Below are positions 56,408-64,000 of a stretch of DNA of 64,000 bases, in pieces. The position numbers and the translations under genes were made by a program. The notes below the pieces were generated by a model. That model was not told the origin of the DNA, made no database searches, and saw only the letters and a program-made list of their open reading frames with translations. The stretch's first letter is position 1. Each line of letters begins with the position of its first letter. The stretch covers positions 1 through 64,000 of the forward strand of contig NZ_QVLT01000023.1 of NCBI RefSeq assembly GCF_003417065.2. Direction: 5' to 3'. The stretch comes from Hymenobacter lapidiphilus. GTDB taxonomy: Bacteria; Bacteroidota; Bacteroidia; Cytophagales; Hymenobacteraceae.

Positions 56408-56815
56408 TTAGTTCTGCAGTACCAGTCGCTTGGTCGAAACCACCTTGTCGTTTTGCAGCAGGCTATAGAAGTACATGCCGGAGGGCAGGTCAGCCAGGTT
56501 CAGGGCCATGCCGCGGTCGGCAGCTTCGGGGCGCAGGGCCACGGTACGCACCTCACGGCCTATAATGTTGCTCAGGCGCAGCCGGTACTCGGTGCCCACG
56601 GCAAACTGGCTCATCGAAAGCGTGACCAAGCCGTGGGCCGGATTAGGGGCCAGCGAAAAAGTAGGCGTCAGCATGCGGGCGGCCAGCGTGGGCACCCCGG
56701 CGGCCGGGGCCTGTTTTGCGCCGGCTGTGCGCGGTGCGTAGCTGGCAGCGGCCAGCAGCGGCAACTGCCACAGCAGCAAAAATAAGAAGGTGAAAAAGCG
56801 AGGCGTAAATTTCAT
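56408..56815 (-). CDS. Minimal T9SS type A sorting-domain protein
   Basis: A 135-residue protein: a signal peptide (MKFTPRFFTFLFLLLWQLPL...AAAS), a short alanine/proline-rich linker, then a complete T9SS type A C-terminal domain. The CTD has the FSLAPNPAHGLVTLSM start, the IGREV turn, LPSGMYFYSL and a KRLVLQN end (about residues 55-135). There is no cargo domain, so either the CTD itself is the functional unit or the gene is the remnant of a larger one. ATG 56815 is chosen for the leader. Confidence 0.85.
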   Translation of the reverse strand: MKFTPRFFTFLFLLLWQLPLLAAASYAPRTAGAKQAPAAGVPTLAARMLTPTFSLAPNPAHGLVTLSMSQFAVGTEYRLRLSNIIGREVRTVALRPEAADRGMALNLADLPSGMYFYSLLQNDKVVSTKRLVLQN

Positions 56816-57089
56816 GACATTCAGTGAAGCGTAGGGAGGAGACGGCCGGCCGAAATCGGGCAAAAAGATGTTTCGGGCAGCCAGAGCGGTGATTTGCAAC
56901 TACCGTGCCCACCCTGAGGGAGTTTGGCAACCAACAGCGAGATACGTCTTGGAGGATGTAGGTTGCCTGCGGTTTAACGCTTTGGGATTCAAGGTACGTA
57001 AATAGTTGGTTTATAGTCGTATGGAGGCATGAAAATAGTGGGTCGCACTACGTGCCGGGTGGTAGCGGGCCAATGTGCTACCGAACTGG

Positions 57090-57851
57090 CTACATGTAGC
57101 GAATCTGCTTCAGGTCAAAATGGCGTACCTGCCCGCCGGTTTCCACTGCCAGCCGCCCAGCCTCATCCAAGCCCACAATGCGGCCGTGCAGGCGCTGGCC
57201 GCCAGCTTCGTAGTCATGCATTTCTCCGAAGCGATAGAGCACGGCCAGGTACTCCGCGCGCAATTCGCGCACCCGACCGGCACGCAGTTGCAGGTAGCGG
57301 CGCTCCAGACATTCGAGCAGGCGCTCGGCCAGCGGGGCCAGCTGGTAAACACGGCCCGTCAGGCAGCCGAGTGAGGTGGCGGTAGGCACCCCAAACTGCT
57401 GCTGATTGATGTTGAGGCCAATACCGACAACACTGTGCTGAATTTTTGAGCCGCTGAGCGTGTTTTCGATGAGAATGCCGCCCAGCTTCTGCGAGCCGTA
57501 GTACAGGTCGTTGGGCCACTTCACCCGGAGTGCGGGCGTGGGTCCGAGCAGCGTGCCAAGCCAGTCGTGCAGGGCCAGGGCCACGGTCTGGCTTAGCAGA
57601 AACTGGTCGGCGGCGGGCAGAAAAACCGGCTTCCAGATCACCGACAGCGTCAGGTTTTCGCCGGGCGCGGCTTCCCATTGGTTGCCCCGCTGGCCCCGGC
57701 CGGCGGTCTGTTTGTCGGTTAGCACGCAGCAGCCATCCGTGGCCCGGTTTTCGCCTATCAGCGTCTGTGCTTCCGAGTTTGTGGAGCCGCATTCGGGCAG
57801 CCAGACAAGCTGTTGGCCCGTGAAGAGCGTTTGGGGGGAAAGTGCCGCCAT
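57090..57851 (-). CDS. birA: Biotin-[acetyl-CoA carboxylase] ligase
   Basis: Attaches biotin to the biotin carboxyl carrier protein. The 253-residue protein has the ligase motifs CGSTNSEA, TAGRGQRGNQWEAAPGENLTLS, the catalytic Lys region RVKWPNDLYYGSQKLGGIL and GIGLNINQ. It lacks the N-terminal DNA-binding domain, so it is a ligase only (class I). The Arg/Gly loop reads GRGQRGNQW as expected. ATG 57851 fits. It is divergent from rsfS across a 42-base intergenic gap with a -7 element. Confidence 0.94.
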   Translation of the reverse strand: MAALSPQTLFTGQQLVWLPECGSTNSEAQTLIGENRATDGCCVLTDKQTAGRGQRGNQWEAAPGENLTLSVIWKPVFLPAADQFLLSQTVALALHDWLGTLLGPTPALRVKWPNDLYYGSQKLGGILIENTLSGSKIQHSVVGIGLNINQQQFGVPTATSLGCLTGRVYQLAPLAERLLECLERRYLQLRAGRVRELRAEYLAVLYRFGEMHDYEAGGQRLHGRIVGLDEAGRLAVETGGQVRHFDLKQIRYM

Positions 57852-57875
57852 CTGTTTTTCGTACTTTGTGCTAGT

Positions 57876-57883
57876 CAAACCTA
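57876..57883 (-). promoter_or_regulatory. Candidate -7 element for birA
   Basis: TAGGTTTG on the minus strand, 24 bases upstream of the birA ATG. Confidence 0.45.
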
Positions 57884-57893
57884 CCAAGACCTT

Positions 57894-58286
57894 ATGAAAA
57901 GTACCTCAGTTCGACAGGATTCGGACAAGTTGGCAGAAATTGTCGTGAGCGGCATGCAGGAGAAGAAAGCGTCCGATATCGTGGTGCTTAACCTTAAAGA
58001 GCTTAAGAATGCCGTAGCCGATTATTTTATTATTTGTTCGGCTTCTTCCGACACGCAGATTGAGGCAATTGCCCGCTCGGTGGAAGAAGAAGTAGAAAAG
58101 CTCACTGGCCAGAACCCCTGGCAGACGGAGGGTCGCACTAACCGGGAGTGGGTATTGCTCGACTACGTTGATGTAGTGGTGCACATATTTCTGCGCGACC
58201 GGCGCCAGTTCTACGCGCTCGAAGAGCTGTGGGGCGACGCCGACATCACCTACGTGGAGGAAGAAGCCTCGGCCACGGCAAACTAA
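57894..58286 (+). CDS. rsfS: Ribosome silencing factor RsfS
   Basis: RsfS binds ribosomal protein L14 and blocks subunit joining in stationary phase. The 130-residue protein has the family motifs KKASDIVVLNLKELKNAVADYFIICSA (quoted in part: NLKEL, DYFIICSASS), WQTEGRTNREWVLLDYVDVVVHIF and RRQFYALEELWGDA. ATG 57894 is chosen because the longer frame overlaps birA. The order birA / rsfS / ftsH is common in Bacteroidota. Confidence 0.95.
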   Translation: MKSTSVRQDSDKLAEIVVSGMQEKKASDIVVLNLKELKNAVADYFIICSASSDTQIEAIARSVEEEVEKLTGQNPWQTEGRTNREWVLLDYVDVVVHIFLRDRRQFYALEELWGDADITYVEEEASATAN

Positions 58287-58313
58287 AAGGTGGGTTGCAG
58301 TGTCATTAGATTG

Positions 58314-58408
58314 GTAGTGAGTAGTTGGTGTGAAGTAGGGAGATGATGTTCGGTAGCATTCGCGCCAAAGGCACGTCATCTCACTGCTCAATACCAACTA
58401 CTTACTGC
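58314..58408. repeat. Imperfect inverted repeat between rsfS and ftsH
   Basis: The arm 58314-58329 (GTAGTGAGTAGTTGGT) pairs with 58393-58408 (two mismatches), and GAGATGATG pairs with CGTCATCTC further in. Related in wording to other AGTGAG-type repeats. Confidence 0.6.
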
Positions 58409-58436
58409 TAAATCCCAAATACTTACTTAGCAATTC

Positions 58437-59657
58437 ATGTCTGATACGACGCCCAAAAAGAAAAAATCTCCCCTGCCTAATCCGGCTCCCAAGCCCGGTA
58501 TGCAGTTGTGGGTCCTCTCCGGGTTGGTGTTGCTCATCCTCGGGATGGTTTATTTCTCCGGCGGCAGTCGGCTGGTAGAAATCAAGCAGCGCGATTTTGA
58601 GCAGATGCTTACGGCCGGCGATGTAGCCGATGTAGCGCTCGTTAACGATCGGGAGGTACAGGTTACGCTGAAAAAGGAGGCCCTGCAGAAACCCGAGTAC
58701 AAGAGCCGCCTCACCACCCAACGCAGCCCGCTGGCCTTGCCCGGGGCCGGCGTATCGACTACCGGGCCTCAGTTTGCGTTCCGCGTAGTCGAAGGCAAAG
58801 TATTCAAAGAAGACCTCGACAAGCTGCAGGCCACGCTGCCCACCGACCGCCAGGTTGGCCTGAAGGTATCGGAGGAGCGTGGCTTCGGCGACTTCCTCGG
58901 TACGTGGGGCTTCATGATTCTGCTCTTCGTGGGCTTCTGGTTCCTGATGCGCCGCATGAGTGGCGCGGGCGGACCCGGTGGCCAGATTTTCAATATTGGC
59001 AAGAGCCGCGCTGCCCTCTTTGAGGGAGGCGACAAGGTGAAAATCACCTTCAAGGATGTGGCTGGCCTCGAAGAAGCCAAGGAGGAAGTGGAAGAAATCG
59101 TGGAGTTCCTCAAGAACCCTTCGAAGTTCACCGTGCTCGGCGGTAAAATCCCGAAAGGGGCTTTGCTGGTAGGCCCTCCCGGCACCGGCAAAACTCTACT
59201 GGCCAAAGCTGTAGCCGGCGAGGCCGACGTCCCGTTCTTCTCGCTGTCGGGCTCCGACTTCGTGGAAATGTTCGTGGGCGTAGGCGCCGCCCGGGTGCGT
59301 GACTTGTTCAAGCAGGCCAAGCTCAAGGCGCCGTGTATCATCTTTATTGATGAGATTGACGCTATTGGTCGTAGCCGCAGCCGCGGCAACACGCCCGGCG
59401 GCAACGATGAGCGTGAAAACACGCTTAACTCGCTGCTGGTAGAGATGGACGGCTTCGGTACCGACTCCGGCGTTATCATTCTGGCCGCTACCAACCGTCC
59501 TGATACGCTCGACTCGGCCCTGCTCCGTCCCGGCCGCTTCGACCGCCAGATCAGCATCGACAAGCCCGACATTAACGGCCGCACCCAGATTTTCAGCGTC
59601 CACCTCAAGCCCCTCACGCTGGGCCCCGATGTGGAGACCGTAAGCTGGCGGCCATGA
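58437..59657 (+). CDS. ftsH: FtsH, N-terminal and AAA+ part (frame interrupted)
   Basis: FtsH is the membrane-anchored AAA+ zinc protease for membrane-protein quality control. This 406-residue part has the lysine-rich start, the first membrane segment ([17 protein letters not shown]), a periplasmic domain, the second membrane segment ([15 protein letters not shown]), and the AAA+ domain with [16 protein letters not shown] (Walker A), [11 protein letters not shown] (Walker B) and [21 protein letters not shown]. The frame ends VETVSWRP then TGA, just where homologues continue KLAAMTPGF. The -1 frame continues exactly there, so one base appears missing near 59631-59650. Confidence 0.9.
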   Translation: MSDTTPKKKKSPLPNPAPKPGMQLWVLSGLVLLILGMVYFSGGSRLVEIKQRDFEQMLTAGDVADVALVNDREVQVTLKKEALQKPEYKSRLTTQRSPLALPGAGVSTTGPQFAFRVVEGKVFKEDLDKLQATLPTDRQVGLKVSEERGFGDFLGTWGFMILLFVGFWFLMRRMSGAGGPGGQIFNIGKSRAALFEGGDKVKITFKDVAGLEEAKEEVEEIVEFLKNPSKFTVLGGKIPKGALLVGPPGTGKTLLAKAVAGEADVPFFSLSGSDFVEMFVGVGAARVRDLFKQAKLKAPCIIFIDEIDAIGRSRSRGNTPGGNDERENTLNSLLVEMDGFGTDSGVIILAATNRPDTLDSALLRPGRFDRQISIDKPDINGRTQIFSVHLKPLTLGPDVETVSWRP

Positions 59658-60571
59658 CGCCCGGTTTTGCCGGTGCCGAAATTGCCAACGTCTGCAACGA
59701 AGCCGCCCTGATTGCCGCCCGCCGCGACAAGAAGATGGTGACCATGCAGGACTTTACCGACGCCGTTGACCGCGTAATTGGTGGTCTGGAGAAGAAAAAT
59801 AAAATTATCAGCCCCGGCGAAAAGCGCATTGTGGCTTACCACGAGGCGGGCCACGCCGTAGCTGGCTGGTTCCTCGAGCACGCCGATCCGTTGGTGAAAG
59901 TGAGCATAGTTCCCCGCGGCGTGGCCGCACTGGGCTACGCGCAGTACCTGCCCCGCGAGCAGTTCCTCTACAACACCGAGCAGCTCATGGACGAAATGTG
60001 CATGACGCTAGGCGGCCGCGCTGCCGAGGAGTTGGTGTTCGGTAAGATTTCGACCGGCGCGCTGAGCGACCTGGAGCGTATTACGAAGACGGCCTACAGC
60101 ATAGTGACGATGTACGGCATGAACGAGAAGCTCGGCAACGTATCGTTCTACGACTCGAAGGGCCAGAGTGAGTACGGCTTCAGCAAGCCTTATTCGGAGG
60201 CTACTTCGCAGATGATTGACGAGGAAGTGCGCACTATTATCGCCCAAGCTTACGTCCGGACCAAGGAGTTGCTGACTGAGCGCCGCCACGAGCTGGAGGT
60301 AATTGCCAAGGAGCTGCTGGAGAAGGAAGTGCTGTTGCAGGACGACTTGCAGCGTTTGGTGGGCCCGCGTCCTTACGATACCCAAACGAGTTACCAGGCC
60401 CACATGGCCGGCACCGACCGCTCGGAAACCCTGAGTGAGCGGAAGCAGGAACATCCCGTAGCTTTAGACAACGACCTGCCCGAGCTGAACCTGCCCGGTT
60501 TGGATCAAAATGGGGACGTAGCCGGTGGTTCTCCTGCCGGGCCTGCTGGCTCGACTGTAACTCCAATGTAA
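59654..60571 (+). CDS. ftsH: FtsH, protease part (frame interrupted)
   Basis: The 305-residue continuation of fts[28 protein letters not shown] (quoted in part), the zinc site [13 protein letters not shown] (HEAGH), the second ligand region [18 protein letters not shown], and a C-terminal tail. Its ATG (59654) overlaps the upstream TGA as ATGA, so termination-reinitiation could give two polypeptides. Since FtsH normally needs both parts in one chain, a sequencing error or programmed frameshift is more likely. The intact gene would span 58437-60571 (about 711 residues). A strong terminator follows. Confidence 0.9.
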   Translation: MTPGFAGAEIANVCNEAALIAARRDKKMVTMQDFTDAVDRVIGGLEKKNKIISPGEKRIVAYHEAGHAVAGWFLEHADPLVKVSIVPRGVAALGYAQYLPREQFLYNTEQLMDEMCMTLGGRAAEELVFGKISTGALSDLERITKTAYSIVTMYGMNEKLGNVSFYDSKGQSEYGFSKPYSEATSQMIDEEVRTIIAQAYVRTKELLTERRHELEVIAKELLEKEVLLQDDLQRLVGPRPYDTQTSYQAHMAGTDRSETLSERKQEHPVALDNDLPELNLPGLDQNGDVAGGSPAGPAGSTVTPM

Positions 60572-60583
60572 CCTACAGCAGAA

Positions 60584-60634
60584 GTACACAAAAAAGCCCG
60601 CTGCCAATATTTGGCAGCGGGCTTTTTTGTGTAC
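60584..60634 (+). terminator. Strong intrinsic terminator of ftsH
   Basis: A perfect 24-base stem (60584-60607 with 60611-60634), a 3-base loop and a T-run in the 3' arm. The mirrored A-run also allows minus-strand use. Confidence 0.92.
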
Positions 60635-60692
60635 TGGCACCGCATGTTCACCAGATAATATTGATACTGATGGTGCGGGGTGAGTTTGATAG

Positions 60693-60890
60693 TTATTCGG
60701 CCCGCTCCCGCAGAAACTGCTGAAACGCGCTCAATCTACGGGTTTTTTCGAATCCCTGACGGGCCAGCGCCGCCCGCACTCCGGGCAGCAGGTCCTGGAG
60801 CCAGTCCTGAAAATCGGCTTCGGTGGCCGGGAGATACTGGGTGGCCAGCGCGGTCGGGGGGAGGTAGCTGACGGCGGGCACGTTATGCAT
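60693..60890 (-). CDS. Small protein (65 aa), unknown function
   Basis: A 65-residue protein beginning MHNVPAVSYLPPTALATQYL and ending FQQFLRERAE, with DFQDWLQDLLPGVRAALAR forming a likely helix. It is soluble, with no family recognised. ATG 60890 is chosen over the upstream in-frame starts. It converges with ftsH. Confidence 0.55.
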   Translation of the reverse strand: MHNVPAVSYLPPTALATQYLPATEADFQDWLQDLLPGVRAALARQGFEKTRRLSAFQQFLRERAE

Positions 60891-61168
60891 GGTAGAGCTA
60901 GAGGGTAGGTTCTGTGGCGGAAATACCAAAAAGGTGCCACTCTCCAATTAGCCTCGCTACTGTTCAGCTAGTTAAAACGCCCCCGTCAGCCCTTATGGGC
61001 TCTGCTGTTGTTGCAGGCCGCAAGTAAGCAGTTGGCATACGCCCGAATTTTATAAGTTGCTACCTGCCCCAACCAGCGGAAGCTGCTCCAATTCCCGTAG
61101 TGGGGCAGTGGGCGGCCCCGATTCCCGCGGCGGTGAAAGACCGTATTTTCATCCGGCCGAAACCCGCG

Positions 61169-61176
61169 TACCTTTG
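61169..61176 (+). promoter_or_regulatory. -7 element directly before the LUD gene
   Basis: TACCTTTG ends four bases before the ATG at 61181. The transcript would start at or next to the ATG, suggesting a leaderless mRNA. Confidence 0.45.
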
Positions 61177-61180
61177 CTGC

Positions 61181-61846
61181 ATGGCCGAAAGCTCCCGTGA
61201 CCTTGTTCTACGCCGCATCCGCGAGGCCCTGCGGATGCCCGGCCCTGCACCTGCGCCCCGGCCCGATTTTGCGGCTCCGCTACACCCGCACCCCCCCGCT
61301 TCTGATGATTTGGCCGTGGCCTTTGCGCAGAGTTTTGTGCGGGTAGGAGGGGTGTTTTACTACTGCGAATCGGAGGAGCACTTCTACGACCAGCTCTTCT
61401 TATATAAGAAGGAGCAGCAACTGGAAAACCTGTACGTGTGGGAGCCTGAGCTAAAGAAATTGCTGCACGCCGGCGACCTGGTATTTCAGGGGGATGAGGA
61501 GGGTTTCCGGGAGCATGCCGATGCGGGCCTGACGAGCTGCGAGGCCCTGGTGGCGCGTACCGGCAGCATTCTGGTATCGGGCGCCACATCCAGCGGGCGG
61601 CGGCTCAGTATCTACCCCGATCAGCACCTGGTGCTGGCCCGCACCTCGCAGGTAGTGGCCGATATCGGCGACGCGCTGCAGCTGATGCAGACCAAATACG
61701 GCCCCGGGAAGCTACCGTCGATGGTTTCCCTGACCTCGGGGCCCAGCCGCACAGCCGATATCGAAAAAACGCTGGTACTCGGCGCCCACGGCCCGCGCCG
61801 CTTAGCACTATTTCTACTGGATGACGCGCCCGCTCCAACTGCCTGA
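61181..61846 (+). CDS. LUD-domain protein (LutC-like)
   Basis: A 221-residue protein of the LUD (lactate utilisation) family. It starts with the RDLVLRRIREAL helix and has GLTSCEALVARTGSILVSGATSSGRRLSIYPDQHLVLA and GPSRTADIEKTLVLGAHGPRRL. LutC is part of the L-lactate oxidation complex LutABC; lutA and lutB are absent here. In Bacteroidota such LUD genes often follow ftsH, as here, so the role may differ. The CDS overlaps lpxH by 26 bases. Confidence 0.9.
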   Translation: MAESSRDLVLRRIREALRMPGPAPAPRPDFAAPLHPHPPASDDLAVAFAQSFVRVGGVFYYCESEEHFYDQLFLYKKEQQLENLYVWEPELKKLLHAGDLVFQGDEEGFREHADAGLTSCEALVARTGSILVSGATSSGRRLSIYPDQHLVLARTSQVVADIGDALQLMQTKYGPGKLPSMVSLTSGPSRTADIEKTLVLGAHGPRRLALFLLDDAPAPTA

Positions 61847-62609
61847 TCTGGCCCTGCCGCCCGGCCGCCGGGTGTACTTCGCTTCCGACTTCCACCTTGG
61901 CGCCCCCGACGCAGCCCGCTCGCGCGAGCGGGAAAAGCGCATCGTGCGCTGGCTCGATGAGGTGGCCCGCGACGCGGCGGCCATCTATCTGCTGGGCGAC
62001 ATCTTCGACTTCTGGTTTGAATACCGCCACGCCATTCCGCGGGGCTTTACGCGCTTGCAGGGCAAGCTGGCCGAGCTAACCGATGCCGGACTGCCGGTTA
62101 CCTTCTTCACCGGCAACCACGATATGTGGATGTTCGACTATTTCACCCAGGAGCTCAATATCCCCATTCTGCGCCACCCGGTTAGCCAGCGCATCGGTGG
62201 CCACCAGTTCCATATCGGCCACGGTGATGGGCTGGGGCCCGGCGACCACACCTATAAAGTGCTGAAGAAAGTGTTTGCCTCGCCGGTGGCCCAGTGGCTG
62301 TTTGCGCGGCTGCACCCCAACTTTGGTATCGGGCTGGCCAACCGCTGGAGCCGCCACAGCCGCCTGCAGAACGGCCCCTCCGACGACCACTTCCTAGGCG
62401 ACGACGAGTGGCTGCTGGCCTACTGCCGCGAGATGCAGCAACAGTTCCCGCACGAGTACTACGTGTTCGGCCACCGCCACCTGCCTCTCGACGTAGAAGT
62501 AGCCCCCGGCAGCCGCTACATGAACCTCGGCGAATGGGTCAATTATTGCACCTACGGCGTATATGATGGCGCGCAACTGGCATTACGGGAATATGAGTTT
62601 CAGAAGTGA
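61821..62609 (+). CDS. lpxH: UDP-2,3-diacylglucosamine diphosphatase
   Basis: Cleaves UDP-2,3-diacylglucosamine to lipid X in lipid A biosynthesis. The 262-residue metallophosphoesterase has the di-metal motifs FASDFHLGAPD, YLLGDIFDFWFEY, FTGNHDMWMFD, IGHGDGLGPGD and FGHRHLPLD. Its start overlaps the LUD gene, indicating translational coupling. The stop codon lies inside the left arm of an inverted repeat. Confidence 0.94.
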   Translation: MTRPLQLPDLALPPGRRVYFASDFHLGAPDAARSREREKRIVRWLDEVARDAAAIYLLGDIFDFWFEYRHAIPRGFTRLQGKLAELTDAGLPVTFFTGNHDMWMFDYFTQELNIPILRHPVSQRIGGHQFHIGHGDGLGPGDHTYKVLKKVFASPVAQWLFARLHPNFGIGLANRWSRHSRLQNGPSDDHFLGDDEWLLAYCREMQQQFPHEYYVFGHRHLPLDVEVAPGSRYMNLGEWVNYCTYGVYDGAQLALREYEFQK

Positions 62610-63582
62610 AAAGTTAGAGGTGAGAAGTGAGACAATAGTGGCAGAGGACGAAAGGTTCTCACCTCTCACCTCTCGCCTCTCACTGCTGAAAATCCTCGTC
62701 GTCTCGCTTCTTGTTTCTCCTATCTCGTTTCCCACGAATGCCCAAACTACCGCCCCAACGGCTGGCTCTGTAGCCCCGGCGGCCCAAGCCGCGCCCGTTG
62801 TGCACGTGCTGCCCGACACGGCCGGCGCAACCCGTGCCTGGCAGCTGGTACGTAGTGTGGCGTTGCCTCAGCCGGGTGCGGCCTCGCTCGACCGGCGCGG
62901 TAACTTCTACGTAACCGACCGCCAAAACAATCTGCGCCAGTTCGGGCCCGATGGGCAGGCGCTGAACGTATACGCCCCGCCGCTGCCCGGCCACGTAATG
63001 CAGGTAGAAGCCTGGAATACGGCCAAAGTGCTGGTTTTTTATGATGACCGCCAGCAGGTGCTGCTGCTCGACCGGTTTCTGTCACCCATCAGCGAGCTGC
63101 CATTGCCCCAGCTACTCGACGGGCAGGCGCGCGTTGTCACGCTGGCCCCCGACGACCGGTACTGGCTCTTCAACGAGTCGGACCTGACGCTGCGGCAGTT
63201 CGACGCCACCCAGAAGCGGTTTACCATTACCACGCCGCTTGATATTCTGATTGGCCGCTCGCGGCCCGACTTCCGGTTTCTGCGCGAGTACCAGAACAAC
63301 CTGTACCTAGTGGATAGGATAGGGGGCGTATATGTGTTCGATAACCTGGGCAATTTCCGGAAAAAGCTGCCGCTGCCGGGCCTGAGCTACGTAGGCTTCC
63401 GCGCCGACGAGCTCTACTACCTGGGGTCAGCCGGCGAGCTACGCTTCTTCCACCTCTATAACCTGACCGAGCGGGCCCTGCCGCTGCCGGTAGCTGGCGT
63501 GCAGCAGGTACTCGTAAGCGACCAGTACGCCTACCTGCTGACGGCGGCAGGCGTGCAGGTGTACAAAATACCGGGCAAGTAA
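62593..63582 (+). CDS. Exported beta-propeller-like protein; start region inside a repeat
   Basis: A 329-residue product. The mature part is beta-rich with repeated blade-like units (GNFYVTDRQNNLRQFGPDG, AKVLVFYDDRQQVLLLDRF, NNLYLVDRIGGVYVFDNLG, ELRFFHLYN), resembling NHL/six-bladed propellers; no catalytic motif was seen. The signal peptide core (LLKILVVSLLVSPISFPTNAQ, quoted in parts) begins only at about residue 30, while the first about 29 residues are encoded by an inverted repeat, so the true start is uncertain. ATG 62593 overlaps the end of lpxH. Function unknown. Confidence 0.7.
   Translation: MSFRSEKLEVRSETIVAEDERFSPLTSRLSLLKILVVSLLVSPISFPTNAQTTAPTAGSVAPAAQAAPVVHVLPDTAGATRAWQLVRSVALPQPGAASLDRRGNFYVTDRQNNLRQFGPDGQALNVYAPPLPGHVMQVEAWNTAKVLVFYDDRQQVLLLDRFLSPISELPLPQLLDGQARVVTLAPDDRYWLFNESDLTLRQFDATQKRFTITTPLDILIGRSRPDFRFLREYQNNLYLVDRIGGVYVFDNLGNFRKKLPLPGLSYVGFRADELYYLGSAGELRFFHLYNLTERALPLPVAGVQQVLVSDQYAYLLTAAGVQVYKIPGK
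62605..62684. repeat. Inverted repeat overlapping the lpxH stop and the next gene's start
   Basis: 27-base arms 62605-62631 and 62658-62684 with about five mismatches, wording AGTGAGA/TCTCACT. It contains the lpxH TGA (62607-62609) and is translated as the N-terminus of the propeller-like protein. Confidence 0.8.
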
Positions 63583-63716
63583 AGGCAGGGTGCCGATGCA
63601 TATTAGGCAGCGTCGCTGTATCAGCTTGTCAGGCAATTGATTGCGGATTTTTGAAGGTACGGTCCTGCCCTGAGCGGACCGGTATTTGAGGGGCTACGGC
63701 CAACGGTATTTCTGGT

Positions 63717-63724
63717 TATATTTG
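63717..63724 (+). promoter_or_regulatory. -7 element for the window's last gene
   Basis: TATATTTG, 44 bases before the ATG at 63769. No well-spaced TTG was seen. Confidence 0.5.
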
Positions 63725-63768
63725 GAAACTGCCCGCCTGCTCCGCTCCGTCACAACCACTTCGTCTGT

Positions 63769-64000
63769 ATGCCCACTGCTCCGCGCCGCCGCGCCGCACG
63801 CTTTTTGCCGTTTGCGCTGCTTTTGTCGCTGCTGAGCGCGGCCCCTTCTTTTCAGGTTGAAGCCCAGAATCCGGCCCGGCCCGTGCCGCTGCCCGCCCGG
63901 GTGGCCCCCGAACTACAACGGGCGGGCGGCTCTGAGCTGCGTGCGCTACGGGTGAGCGTAACCAACGAAACAGCGTTCCGGCAGTGGTTAGGGGGCATCC
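63769..64000 (+). CDS. Exported protein, N-terminal fragment (runs off the window)
   Basis: The first 77 residues only. An arginine-rich start (MPTAPRRRAARF) is followed by a signal peptide core (LPFALLLSLLSAAPSF) and a segment ELRALRVSVTNETAFRQWL. The latter resembles the pro-region of large secreted Bacteroidota proteins such as S8 proteases, but that is a guess from a short sequence. The start is supported by a -7 element upstream. Confidence 0.7.
   Translation, partial: MPTAPRRRAARFLPFALLLSLLSAAPSFQVEAQNPARPVPLPARVAPELQRAGGSELRALRVSVTNETAFRQWLGGI

Noticed and set aside
59631-59660. Programmed -1 frameshift in ftsH
   Set aside because: No slippery heptamer is visible at the junction, and similar one-base losses occur in unrelated genes nearby, so error is simpler; kept only as an alternative.
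61181-61846. Considered a LutABC lactate-utilisation operon
   Set aside because: No lutA or lutB nearby; the gene instead follows ftsH and overlaps lpxH.
62605-62684. Repeated CTCACCTCTCACC blocks considered as a CRISPR-like array
   Set aside because: Only two arms forming an inverted repeat, no regular spacers, no cas genes.

Overview
The window looks like chromosomal DNA of a GC-rich member of the Bacteroidota, most like Hymenobacter or a close relative in the Cytophagales. The evidence is: promoters of the Bacteroidota type (TTG, 17-23 bases, TAnnTTTG) with no consistent Shine-Dalgarno sites; a type IX secretion (T9SS) C-terminal sorting domain protein; a PorE-like TPR/beta-propeller/OmpA protein; GWxTD, BatD and DUF2723 proteins; a NagB-PIG-L fusion; and small STAS-like/PAS signalling genes typical of Hymenobacter. 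I see no rRNA, tRNA, CRISPR array, prophage or intact insertion sequence.

Layout. 1-7.0 kb: tail of an unknown gene, ruvB, a kinase-less signalling cluster (two STAS-like proteins, a three-PAS protein, a CZB-like protein), and nagB on the other strand. 7.0-12.7 kb: exported metallo-beta-lactamase-fold protein, CsbD-like protein, HelD-type helicase, queG, a small conserved gene. 12.9-16.5 kb: two tandem copies of an exported ferritin-like gene pair; the downstream copy has lost most iron ligands. 17-24.4 kb: batD, aroC, nifU-like, secDF. 24.4-34.3 kb: udk, rdgB, L31, a GlmU-like sugar nucleotidyltransferase, holB, hemC, DUF2238 membrane protein, cyclophilin, rmlD-like reductase, PKD protein. 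34.3-42 kb: LytTR regulator, hybrid two-component protein (frameshifted), PorE-like protein, TPR protein. 42-53 kb: bacilliredoxin, glycosyltransferase, recQ, KdsD-type isomerase, mannose-1-P guanylyltransferase, icd, rlmB, GWxTD protein. 53-64 kb: DUF2723 membrane protein, T9SS CTD mini-protein, birA, rsfS, ftsH (split by a frameshift), LUD protein, lpxH, a propeller-like exported protein, and the start of another exported protein.

Most of this is housekeeping: DNA repair (ruvB, recQ, helD, holB), tRNA/rRNA modification (queG, rlmB), cofactor and envelope biosynthesis (hemC, birA, nifU-like, lpxH, kdsD, manC) and secretion/quality control (secDF, ftsH). The unusual content lies in the ferritin-like duplication, the kinase-less PAS cluster, and a dense set of palindromic intergenic repeats. 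Several repeat arms contain the stop codon of the adjacent gene. Four apparent single-base deletions, all in the same direction, break ftsH, the GlmU-like gene and the hybrid sensor; sequencing error is the simplest explanation.
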